This document shows positions 25,133 to 34,734 of a stretch of DNA of 54,878 bases, in pieces. The translations under genes were made by a program, and so were the position numbers. This DNA comes from Polyangiaceae bacterium (GTDB lineage: Bacteria; Myxococcota_A; Polyangia; Polyangiales; Polyangiaceae), in NCBI GenBank assembly GCA_016933275.1, contig JAFGBI010000208.1, positions 1 to 54,878 on the forward strand. The letters are read 5' to 3'. The notes beneath the pieces were generated by a model. The model was not told the origin of the DNA. It did not search any database and saw only the letters and a program-made list of their open reading frames with translations. Each line of letters begins with the position of its first letter. Within the stretch, counting starts at the first letter, position 1.

Positions 25133-25667
25133 CGTCGTTCCTCCTCCTGCGCAGCTGGGCTCGAGCGCGCACGAGCCTCTGCTCCACGGCACCCTCGGTG
25201 CAGCCCAGGATCTTCGCTATCTCCGCGGACTCCAGGCCCTCCACTGCCTTGAGCACCAGAGCCGCCCGCTGCTCGGCCGGGAGCTCGCCGAGCCAATCAT
25301 CGAGTTCGCGCAACGCGAGGTGGGCCTCGGCTGACCCAATACCGTCGCCTTGTCCATCCGGAACGCGGTCGGTCGGCACGGGACGCCGCGCGCGACTGCG
25401 CAGGGCGTCGATCGCCCCATTGGAGACGATCCGAAAGAGCCAGGTCCCGATCGCCGCACGGCCATCAAACTGCCCAGAGACCAGGGAGCGGTAGGCCTTC
25501 ACGTATGCCTCCTGCACGACGTCCTCGGCCTCCTCCTGGCTGCCAAGGATGCGGGCAGCGAGCCGCACCAGCCGGGCGCTCGTAGCCCTGACGATGTGCT
25601 GGAATTCCTCAGCTTCTCCCCTCGATACCCGCGACGCGACCTGTTCCAGGGTGTCCAAGGACGGCAA
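25125..25667 (-). CDS. ECF-type RNA polymerase sigma factor
   Basis: 180 residues. Region 2 spans about 20-90 (AEDVVQEAYVKAYRSL, GTWLFRIVSNGAIDALR), and region 4 about 120-175 (LPAEQRAALVLKAVEGLESA, EIAKILGCTEGAVEQRLVRA). It would direct polymerase to a small stress regulon, held in check by the overlapping anti-sigma gene. The start is an unusual TTG at 25667 with GGAGCA just upstream; no ATG or GTG is better placed. It is divergent from macA, with a dispersed repeat element between them. Confidence 0.9.
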   Translation of the reverse strand: MPSLDTLEQVASRVSRGEAEEFQHIVRATSARLVRLAARILGSQEEAEDVVQEAYVKAYRSLVSGQFDGRAAIGTWLFRIVSNGAIDALRSRARRPVPTDRVPDGQGDGIGSAEAHLALRELDDWLGELPAEQRAALVLKAVEGLESAEIAKILGCTEGAVEQRLVRARAQLRRRRNDDE

Positions 25668-25860
25668 TGCTCCGTTCCAATCACGTTCACCGAAGGTCGG
25701 ACGTCGGACGGACCCGGGTTCCTACGCTGAGCCCGAGGGATCTTATCGCGAAGCTCACCCGAACGGGGAGGGTTCCGCGACGGGAGGAGGCGGAGCGGCC
25801 AAATGGCCGAAGGGTGAGCTCCTCCGGACGACTCTCGTGTTCCATCCTCGGTGAGGAGGG

Positions 25861-26020
25861 CTAGAGCAGCAATCAGGTCGATTGCTGCGTCCAATCAACC
25901 ACCTAGAGCACCGAACCGGCGGCAGATCTCGCCGGAGGCGCCGTTGGAAACACACCCTCGCTGCGCATGGCTACGTTTCCAGCGGCGCCGTTGCTATTGG
26001 CAACCTGATCGGTGTTCTAG
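25861..26020 (+). repeat. Dispersed two-hairpin CTAG element, full copy (160 bp)
   Basis: Exactly the same length as the type copy and in the same orientation, with CTAG at both ends. Module A hairpin has one mismatch. Module B has outer arms GGCGCCGTTGGAAAC and GTTTCCAGCGGCGCC, a different stem sequence from copies 1 and 2 but still paired. It lies in the divergent region between the ECF sigma gene and macA. The rest of that region (25668-25860) shows no gene. Confidence 0.85.
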
Positions 26021-26058
26021 GGTAGGGATCGGGGACCGCCAAACGTCGAAGGCATCGC

Positions 26059-27369
26059 ATGATCGAACCCAAGCCCGAAACCCCTGCCGAGACTTCCGAA
26101 GTGATGCGCGTCCTCGCCCGCGGCCGCCCGGGTCTGTCGACCTGGCTCCTGCGAGTAGTGGCGCTTCTCTTCGTGGTCGGCGGCGTGGCGGGGTTCTTGA
26201 GCTGGCGCAGCGCCAACTCGTCCGCGACCAAGACCACCTACCAGACCACGCCGGTCGAGAAGGGCAGTCTCGTGGTGTCGGTCACGGCCACGGGCACCCT
26301 CGAGGCCCTCAATTCGGTGGATGTCGGGTCCGAGATCACCGGTCGAGTGACCGAGGTCCTGGTGCAATTCAATGACAAGGTCCTGGCAGGCCAGGTCCTG
26401 GCCAAGATCGACACCGAGACCTACCTGGCCAGGATGGAGGAGGCCCAAGCCCAGCTCTCGGCCCGATTCGCCGCGCTCAAGAACTCGAAGGCCACCTTGA
26501 ACGAGGCCAGGCTCAAGGTCGAGCGGACCAAGACGCTCCACGCGCAGGGGCTGTCTTCGCAGCAGGAGCTCGAGGCCGCCCAGGCCGCTGCGGAACGCGC
26601 GGAAGCCTCGGTCTCCAGCGACAACGCCCAAGCCACTCTGTCGAACGCCTCGCTCAAGGTCGCCAAGAGCAACCTCGACAAGACGATCGTCACCTCTCCA
26701 ATCGACGGGGTGGTCCTCGACCGCCTGGTGGAGCCCGGCCAGACGGTCACCTCCGGGCTCCAGACCCCCGTGCTCTTCACCATCGCGGCCAGCCTGGACG
26801 CCATGCGGCTCGAGATCGCGGTGGACGAGGCGGACGTGGGGATGGTGGTGCCGGACCAGGCGGCGACCTTCACCGTCGACGCCTACCCCGATCGGGTGTT
26901 CAAATCGCGCGTGCTGACCGTGAAGAACCTGCCGAATTCGACCTCCTCGGTGGTCACCTACACGGCGTGGCTCGCGGTGGACAACGACGAGAGCTTGCTA
27001 CGCCCGGGGATGACGGCGACGGCGGAGATCGTGGTCAGCGAGGAGAAGGATGTGCTGCTCGTCCCCAACGCGGCCCTCCGCTTCTCGCCCCCGAAGGTCA
27101 CCGAGTCGGCGGGCTTCTCGTTTACTTCCCTCTTCCGCCGTGGTCCACCTCGGGAGGACCGGAAGACCGCCACCGGAGCGGCCTCGGCATCGGGCAAGGG
27201 AGCAGGCAAGGCCGCGAACACCAAGACCCTCTGGGTCCTGCGGGACGGAGAGCCGCAATCGGTGACGGTGACGGTGGGCAAGACCAGCGGCACCAAGACC
27301 AAGGTGGAGTCGAGGGAGCTTGCTCCGCAGACGCTGGTGATCGTGAATGCCGTTCAGGAGAGCAAGTGA
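26059..27369 (+). CDS. macA: MacA-like periplasmic adaptor (membrane fusion protein)
   Basis: 436 residues. A cytoplasmic N-terminus and a transmembrane helix at about 29-48 lead to a barrel-sandwich hybrid/lipoyl pair (VSVTATGTLEALNSVDVGSE; VTSPIDGVVLDRLVEPGQTV), with a long alpha-hairpin (about 125-205) that reaches the outer-membrane channel. A beta-barrel domain follows. The insert at about 355-395 is basic and Ala/Gly-rich. It overlaps the ABC ATPase gene by 4 bases. It would link the inner-membrane MacB parts to the TolC-like protein. Substrate unknown. Confidence 0.9.
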   Translation: MIEPKPETPAETSEVMRVLARGRPGLSTWLLRVVALLFVVGGVAGFLSWRSANSSATKTTYQTTPVEKGSLVVSVTATGTLEALNSVDVGSEITGRVTEVLVQFNDKVLAGQVLAKIDTETYLARMEEAQAQLSARFAALKNSKATLNEARLKVERTKTLHAQGLSSQQELEAAQAAAERAEASVSSDNAQATLSNASLKVAKSNLDKTIVTSPIDGVVLDRLVEPGQTVTSGLQTPVLFTIAASLDAMRLEIAVDEADVGMVVPDQAATFTVDAYPDRVFKSRVLTVKNLPNSTSSVVTYTAWLAVDNDESLLRPGMTATAEIVVSEEKDVLLVPNAALRFSPPKVTESAGFSFTSLFRRGPPREDRKTATGAASASGKGAGKAANTKTLWVLRDGEPQSVTVTVGKTSGTKTKVESRELAPQTLVIVNAVQESK

Positions 27370-28069
27370 CCGTCCCAGCCGGCTCGATCCCCGTGGTGGA
27401 ATTCCGGGGCATCGAGAAGGTCTACGGGGACGGTGACTATGCCGTGCGCGCCCTCGACGGGGTCGACCTCGCCATCCACCCGGGCGAGTTTACCAGCATC
27501 ATGGGAGCGAGCGGCTCCGGCAAGAGCACGGCGATGAACGTCATCGGCTGCCTCGACGTCCCCACTGCCGGCTCCTATCGCTTCCGCGGCGTCGAGGTGG
27601 GTGTGCTGACCCAGGACCAGAGAGCCCTGCTCCGCCGGCACTTCATGGGGTTCGTCTTCCAGGGCTTCAACCTCCTCGCCCGCACTACGGCGCTCGAGAA
27701 CGTGGAGCTCCCGCTCGTCTACCGGCGAGTCCCCGCCCGCGAGCGGCGGCGACGGGCCCTCGACGCGCTCGGGCAGGTCGGCCTCTCCGATCGCGCGACC
27801 CACACCAGCGCCGAGATGAGCGGCGGCCAGAAACAACGAGTGGCGATCGCCCGCGCCATCGTGACCCGGCCCTCCCTCCTCCTCGCCGACGAGCCGACGG
27901 GCAACCTCGACTCCAAACGGAGCGTCGAGATCATGGAGCTGTTGACCTCCCTCAACCGTGAGCGGGGTATCACGGTGGTGATGGTAACCCACGAGCCGGA
28001 CATGGCCGAGTATGGCTCGCGGACCATCCTATTCCGGGATGGCAAGATCGTCTCGGAGGGAGTCGCCGC

Positions 28070-28073
<4 letters not shown>
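27366..28073 (+). CDS. macB: MacB-type ABC transporter ATPase
   Basis: 235 residues of the LolD/MacB-type ATPase family. Walker A is GASGSGKST, the Q-loop FVFQGFNLL, the ABC signature MSGGQKQRVAIARAI, Walker B SLLLADEPT, and the switch His lies in MVTHEPDM. In E. coli MacB the ATPase and permease are fused; here they are split into two overlapping genes. It starts at the GTG inside the GTGA of the macA stop and ends in an ATGA overlap with the permease gene. Confidence 0.92.
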
Positions 28074-29270
<1,197 letters not shown>

Positions 29271-29278
<8 letters not shown>

Positions 29279-30824
29279 GACTCCCCGCTCCCTCCCCACC
29301 TTGATCGGCTTCTTCGTCCTGGGACTACCCCTCGTCGCCCGGGCCCAGGATGCCTCCGCCGTGGCGCCGTCGACCGTGGGGACCGCCTCCGCTACGAGGA
29401 CCCGGAGCTTGTCGGAGACCGAAGCCGTCGCGCTCGCGCTCGCGCAGAACCCAAGCTTCAAATCGAGCAAGCTGCAATACGACCGGGCCGTGGCCCGGGT
29501 GAGGGTCGAGGAGGGGGCGTTCCCCTGGGAGCTCCAGGCGGATGGAGGTCTCACCCACAACGAGTCCCCCACCGTCAACGCCGACCGAGACGTGTCCACT
29601 TCGCGCACGGACACCATGGAGGCCGGTCTCCAGCTCGACAAGTCGTTCGCGACCGGCACGGCCCTCAGTCTGCGGGTTCAGGGTGACCGCTACCAGAGCC
29701 ATCGGCCCATGTCGACGATCGGCGGCGGTGAGGCGGGGTACGCAGACAGCTCGGGCTACGACATGGCGGCGCGCGCCTCGGTGATGCAGCCCCTGCTGCG
29801 GGGGCGTGGGCGCGAGGTGGGGCTCGCCTCGCTCCGCAACGCCCGCATCCAACGGACCCAGGCAGCCAAGGCCCGTGACGCCGCGGCCAGCTCCCTCGTT
29901 CAGAACGTCCTGACCGCGTACTGGGAGGCCTGGTACGCGAAGCGGTCGCTGGAGCTCGAGCGCGAGGCCCTCGATCTCGCCGAAACCCAGCGCCGCGCAG
30001 CCGAGGCTCGCCGCGACGCGGGCGCGCTCGCCCCGGTGGATGTCCTCTCCTTCGAGACCCGCGAGGCCGAGCTCTTGGAATCCGTGGTCGCGGCCGAAGC
30101 GACCCTCCGGCAGCGCTATCTGTCGCTCTGGCAGCTGGTCGGCGGCGCCACGGCTCCGACCACCCTCACCGGTGACCCCCCCGAGCACGTGGCAGTCGCC
30201 AGCCAAGACACGATCGTGGCGGCGCTCGAGACGAGTTCCCCAGAGCTCGTCGAGCTCGCCGAACGCGTACGCCTCGCCGAGGCTCAGGCTGCCATCGCTG
30301 GCGAACAGTACCGTGCCCAGCTCAACGTGGAGTCGTACGCCGAGGCGCGCGGTGTCAGCGAGGACAGCCTTCCGCCCGCGATTGGCCAGGTGGCGCGGAT
30401 GGCCGCCCTGAGCGCACACCTCGGGCTCGTCTATCGCACCCCGCTCAGTGGTCGCCGCAAGGCGAATGCGCAGGCCGAGGCCGATCTAGGGGTGAGCATA
30501 GCGCGCTCGGATCTCGAGGCCGCGCGGCAGCGGCTGTTGACATCGACGTTGACAGTGGTCAGCAACACGCGCGCCGCCGAGGCGCGCTACGAGGCGGCCA
30601 AGAAGACGGCGGGCGTCTCACGCCGGCTCTTCGATGCCGAACAACAGCGCTTCGCGGCCGGCACCAGCACGCCGCTCCAGGTGCAGGAGGCGGAGGACTC
30701 GCTTCGCCAGGCACAGCAACGCGTCGTGCGCGCCCAGGTCGACCTCGCCGTGGCAGGAATCGAGCTTCAGCATGCCACGGGCGAGCTGCTCGAGCGCTAC
30801 GTGACCGCGAACGACCACGGGTGA
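29271..30824 (+). CDS. TolC-like outer-membrane efflux protein
   Basis: 517 residues. A signal peptide (LIGFFVLGLPLVARAQ) is followed by two OEP repeats rich in long helices, each beginning with SETEAVALALAQNP-type or AAxxRYEAA-type segments. The central Gln/Ala-rich helices match the periplasmic tunnel of TolC-family channels. It completes a tripartite MacA-MacB-TolC system with the three upstream overlapping genes. Confidence 0.9.
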
Positions 30825-30855
30825 GGCCGCGTCCGCTACGGAGGAGGAACGAGAG

Positions 30856-31419
30856 ATGAAATGGTCGAGAACTGCCACGACTTCCTGTGGAGTGCTGGCT
30901 CTGTTCGGTGGTGTCGCCATCGGCCAGCCTGACCCAGGATCGGGCGCGGGTGAGCGCCAGGAAGGCGCAAACCTGCGCGGGGATTCTGTTCGGCCCTCGC
31001 AGTACGGTCTCCGTGGGCCCCGTGGGGTGAGGCGCCGACCGGTACCCCCCGAAGTGGTCGAAGCTCGGCGCGAGAGGCTCAGGGCGTTCCGCGAGCAGAG
31101 CGACCGCACCCGAGAAGACCGGATCAGGACCGCCAGGGACGAAGCTCGAGCTCGGTGGGGGGACATCCTGACCAGTCCCGAAGTCGCAGAGGAACTGCGC
31201 CTTCATGCCTGGCGTCTGGCGCGGGTGGAAGGCATCCAGCGTCTCGCCGACGAAGAGGGAAATGCCCCGCTCGTCGGCCGTTGCGAGGACGTGTTCGACC
31301 GCGAGATCGCCCGGCACGAGAGGCGCATGGAGGCGCTGAAGGCCAGCCTCACCGCTCCCTCGTCGGTGAGCAGCGCCTCGGTGCCGGCAGCCAGCCCGCC
31401 GGCGCCCGCCGCCACCTGA
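30856..31419 (+). CDS. Secreted Arg/Glu-rich helical protein
   Basis: 187 residues. The signal peptide ends near AIGQPDP. The mature domain is highly charged and helical (about 65-165), a composition reminiscent of Spy/CpxP-like periplasmic proteins, though no family motif is certain. The tail is Ser/Ala/Pro-rich. GGAGGAGGAACGAGAG precedes the ATG. Its position directly after the TolC-like gene suggests a role tied to the efflux system. Confidence 0.65.
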   Translation: MKWSRTATTSCGVLALFGGVAIGQPDPGSGAGERQEGANLRGDSVRPSQYGLRGPRGVRRRPVPPEVVEARRERLRAFREQSDRTREDRIRTARDEARARWGDILTSPEVAEELRLHAWRLARVEGIQRLADEEGNAPLVGRCEDVFDREIARHERRMEALKASLTAPSSVSSASVPAASPPAPAAT

Positions 31420-31426
31420 GGAGAGG

Positions 31427-31741
31427 ATGATGGATTCCAGCAGCACCCGACTCTCCCTGCTCGTCACCGTAACGTTGCTCGCCGCGACCACGGCCTGCAA
31501 GCGGACAGAACGAACGGAGGCGGCCGCCTCCTCCCCCACCGAACCCTCCGCTTCCGCGACCCCCGCCGCCGATCCCACGCGCCCGATACCGGTTCCCCTC
31601 ACCACCGGCGAGCCGGAGACGAAGCTTGCCCCGGGTGAGCTGCCAACCCCGGCCAACTACGAGGTGGAGGTGCAAGAGAAACTGGTCCGGGCGAATCTCG
31701 AGCTCGAGCTCGACGTCCTGGTTCGGGAGATCGGGGACTAG
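31427..31741 (+). CDS. Small lipoprotein
   Basis: 104 residues with a type II signal peptide (LLVTVTLLAATTAC, Cys24). A Thr/Ala/Pro-rich stretch follows, then a short acidic helix at the end (EVQEKLVRANLELELDVLV). It has a good ribosome site (GAGGAGAGG) and starts 7 bases after the upstream stop, so it is probably the last gene of the efflux operon. No named family. Confidence 0.65.
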   Translation: MMDSSSTRLSLLVTVTLLAATTACKRTERTEAAASSPTEPSASATPAADPTRPIPVPLTTGEPETKLAPGELPTPANYEVEVQEKLVRANLELELDVLVREIGD

Positions 31742-31883
31742 GTCCCGCCGGCGCGCCGCACCAGCGTCGACGCCGCAGGCCTGCTCGGCTAGCCTGGGTG
31801 CGTCCCGCAGTCGGGGCTTCGCGAGCGGCCGTTCGATTGGGCGACACGAGCGCTTGCCCCCAAAACGAAGACGAGAGGAGATC

Positions 31884-32387
31884 ATGGGAAAGCGAGGTCG
31901 TGAGATCGTCGGAATGGATGTTGACTGGCTGGTGGAGCAGCTGAACCGAGCCTACGCGAGCGAGTGGCTCGCCTATTACCAGTACTGGCTGGGCGCCAAG
32001 GTCATCAAGGGCCCGATGAAAGACGCCGTAGCGGCGGAGCTCAACCTCCATGCCACCGAGGAGCTCGCTCACGCGGTCCTCCTCGCGAACCGCATCATCC
32101 AGCTCGGGGGCACACCAGTGCTCATGCCCGAGACGTGGGCGGAGCATAGCCCCTGCAAATACGACGCGCCCGAGGACCCGTACGTCACCGTCCTGCTCGA
32201 CCAGAACATCGCCGGAGAGCAGTGCGCGATCACGACCTACAAGGCCCTGATGGACGCCACGAAAGACAAGGACATGGTGACCTACAACATGGCGCTCACC
32301 ATCCTCGAGCAGGAGGTCGAGCACGAGGAGGACCTCGAGAGCCTACGGGAGGATCTCGAGCTCATGGGGCAGCGCGGAAGCCGTTAG
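31884..32387 (+). CDS. Dps-like ferritin with cysteine pair (DPSL/thioferritin type)
   Basis: 167 residues forming a four-helix ferritin fold. Diiron ligands can be placed as Glu27, Glu60, His63, Glu112, Glu144 and His147, the bacterioferritin pattern inside a Dps-sized protein. Cys91 and Cys114 (two residues after Glu112) match the cysteine pair that marks archaeal and anaerobe DPSL proteins. These oxidise iron with peroxide and store it in a dodecameric cage. Start ATG31884 has GAGAGGAG upstream. It follows the efflux operon after about 140 bases, so it is probably separately transcribed. Confidence 0.82.
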   Translation: MGKRGREIVGMDVDWLVEQLNRAYASEWLAYYQYWLGAKVIKGPMKDAVAAELNLHATEELAHAVLLANRIIQLGGTPVLMPETWAEHSPCKYDAPEDPYVTVLLDQNIAGEQCAITTYKALMDATKDKDMVTYNMALTILEQEVEHEEDLESLREDLELMGQRGSR

Positions 32388-32959
32388 GCCCGCGCGAGCT
32401 CCCGCGGCTCGCCCGTCGGTCCTTCGCCGCTCACCACCGTCGGACATGGCCCGAGCTCGGTTCGAAGACGCCCAATCCGCTCGGCATGGCCACCCGGACT
32501 TTCGTGCGGAACGGCGGGCGGTGGTGCGCGGCGAGGGTATGTGTTCACGCCCCAATCGACCCGGCCGAGAGCCGCTTCGCTGGCTAGAGCACGATCGGGT
32601 TGACAACAGCAACGGCGCCGCTGGCAACGTTCCAATACCCGGCGAGGGCACGTTTCCGACGGCGCCTCGGGCGAGATCTGCTGCCGGTTCGGTGCGCTAG
32701 GTTGTTGACTTGGCGCAGCGGTCAACCTGATTGCTGCTCCAGGCGCGACGAGCGCCGAGGCGGAGCGGACTTCAGTACGTGAGCACCGGAGCGCAGATGC
32801 AACGACGCCAGAGGACCAGTACCGCCCGCCGAGCTCCGGGCGCACGGACAGGGCGCGAGGGGCAAGGTTTCTGACCGCGGCACCCACGAGAACAGGGTCG
32901 ACGACACCCAGCCGCTTCAGGGTGCGCCAGACGAAAGCCCCAGGCTCGAGATCCGGGTC
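32388..32959. other. Convergent intergenic region containing a repeat element
   Basis: About 570 bases between the ferritin gene and the leftward lipoprotein gene. Apart from the dispersed element at 32584-32742, no gene, terminator with T-tract or conserved domain could be recognised on either strand. Confidence 0.5.
32584..32742 (-). repeat. Dispersed two-hairpin CTAG element, full copy (159 bp)
   Basis: Reverse orientation. It begins CTAGAGCACGATCGGGTTG at the left and ends with module A and CCAG (a CTAG variant) at the right. The large hairpin has outer arms GGCGCCGCTGG and CGGCGCC with an internal mismatch; module A has two A-C mismatches. An internal CTAG (about 32697) lies at the same place as in the other copies. 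Confidence 0.8.
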
Positions 32960-34666
32960 TCAACCCGAGGTGGCCGCGGTGTCCGTCCGCGGTGGGGGAG
33001 CCAGGGTGAGCTCCCCCACGGGCGCCGTGTTCGCTTCGAGCCATTCGAGGCGCGGGCGAACACGGCTGCGGATGCGGCGTTTGGGAGCGTTGCGCATCTC
33101 CTGCTCCCAGGTCCGGAGCCGTGGGCGGCCGGCATTGGCCGCCAAGAGGATCGGCATCCCGGAGACGGGATCGGCGGCCACCACGAAGAAAGAGTGGTAG
33201 TGCGCTTCGTCCCCCCGTGGCCCATGGATGGTCACGACGTCGCCCGGAATGAAGCCATCCGCGTGCTCGGCCAAGTAGGCGAAGAACTCCTCACGACGGT
33301 GGAGCGGGATCCGCTCCTCCGGAAGGAGATCGTAGGCGTCGAACCACTCCGGGTGGGCCCAAGCGAAATCCACGAACCGTTTGACGCTGCGACGGTTGTC
33401 GACCCCGAGCGCGGTGAAATCCAGCCGCCCCACCACCCGCGCCCGCTCGGTGCCGCGACCCTTCCACCAGGTGCCGCTCGCCCGCTCGAAGGTGTCGAAG
33501 ACGAAGTCGATGCACACCTGCGGGACCCGCGGACGCCCGAGTGAGTCGAAGACCGCGTACTTGTCCTCGTTGAACCGATACTGGTCCCACCCGTGATCAT
33601 AGGCCCAGCGCCAGTAGGGCCGGAGGTTCCCATCCTGTTGTCCTTCTTCCGTCTTGGGCTCGTCGAAGGGGAGCTGCTCGGCGATCGCGGCGGCGATCAC
33701 CTCGCGCTGCACCCGCAACACGGAACGGCGCCGCAGGGCCAATGATCGAGCGGTCGCCACCCTCTCCGCCTGCTCGGGGCGCACCTCCTCGCAGCCAGGC
33801 AGCAGCCGAGCGCCGTCGTGGTCGAGGACCGCCTCGACCCAATCGGTGCCGTAGCGGACCCGGGCGAGCGCGCCATGCTCGGTCCACCGCTCGATGGTGA
33901 TCCGCTCGGTTCCGGCCTCCTCGACCAGGGCGTCGAGGGCGCGGTGGAGCGGAGGACCTGGATCCTGCCCGGCCACCCACACCCGATCGAACAGGAACAC
34001 ACTGGCCTTCGTGCCGGATTCAGGACCATCGAGATAGCGATAGTCCGCTCCGTCCCAACGGAGGTGATGTCGCTGCGCACCCCGCTCGAGCACGATCTCC
34101 TTCTCGCTGAAGAGGTGGCGAAGCTCCAGGACGTCCACGAGCGCGACCCCGAACTCCGGCGACTCCGAATAGACGTATCCCTCGCGGAGCAGGACCTCCC
34201 GCGCCACCAACGGCCGCCGCCGCAGCGAGGAATAGAGGTCCAACAGCACCCTGGCGGGCGCCTGCGCCCCGGCGAGGAGCGCTCGGTAGTGCGCGACCTC
34301 GGGCGTGGTCGCGGGCGCCTGGCGCGGAGTGCGCAAGAACACCACCGGCTCGGCCTTGGCCCGCCCGAGCAGCGCGGGTCGGTTCGCGTCCAGACCCGAG
34401 GTCCCGGGGAACGCAGCCGCGCGAGCAAGCTCGGCCCGGCGGGCGGCGCAAGCCAGAGACGCGGCCGCCTCACCCGCGGAGAGCGCGCGATCGAGGGGGT
34501 CGCGCCGGGCGGACGCCCTGACCTCCCCCGCGGATCCGGCTGACGCTGACGCGACGGCGGACAGACCGGGAGGACCCGGCGCTCCCCCACCACTCGATCC
34601 CCCGAGGGTGCGGTCGCAGCCCATGCCGAGCACGCATGGGAGAGCGATCACGATCAGCCGAGTCAT
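32960..34666 (-). CDS. Large lipoprotein with possible papain/NlpC-like C-terminal domain
   Basis: About 568 residues. A type II signal peptide (TRLIVIALPCVLGMGC) anchors it. The middle part (about 80-320) is of unknown fold. The C-terminal 220 residues hold a conserved-looking Cys in VPQVCIDFVFDTFERA, a GDVVTIHG segment, and His residues in AHYHSFFVVAADPVSG. This order (Cys, then a GDVV strand, then His) is that of NlpC/P60- or DUF1287-like cysteine peptidases, but the assignment is tentative. ATG34666 has AGGA about 9 bases upstream; ATG34675 is the alternative. Confidence 0.7.
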   Translation of the reverse strand: MTRLIVIALPCVLGMGCDRTLGGSSGGGAPGPPGLSAVASASAGSAGEVRASARRDPLDRALSAGEAAASLACAARRAELARAAAFPGTSGLDANRPALLGRAKAEPVVFLRTPRQAPATTPEVAHYRALLAGAQAPARVLLDLYSSLRRRPLVAREVLLREGYVYSESPEFGVALVDVLELRHLFSEKEIVLERGAQRHHLRWDGADYRYLDGPESGTKASVFLFDRVWVAGQDPGPPLHRALDALVEEAGTERITIERWTEHGALARVRYGTDWVEAVLDHDGARLLPGCEEVRPEQAERVATARSLALRRRSVLRVQREVIAAAIAEQLPFDEPKTEEGQQDGNLRPYWRWAYDHGWDQYRFNEDKYAVFDSLGRPRVPQVCIDFVFDTFERASGTWWKGRGTERARVVGRLDFTALGVDNRRSVKRFVDFAWAHPEWFDAYDLLPEERIPLHRREEFFAYLAEHADGFIPGDVVTIHGPRGDEAHYHSFFVVAADPVSGMPILLAANAGRPRLRTWEQEMRNAPKRRIRSRVRPRLEWLEANTAPVGELTLAPPPRTDTAATSG

Positions 34667-34734
34667 ACCCACCATCCTACCGAACGCGCGAACGCTCGAC
34701 GAGATTCGCGCGGGGAACGGAGATGGACGTTCGC

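Noticed and set aside
32388..32583. Possible short genes after the ferritin gene
   Set aside because: Frames here are short, lack ribosome sites and show only Arg/Pro-rich composition.
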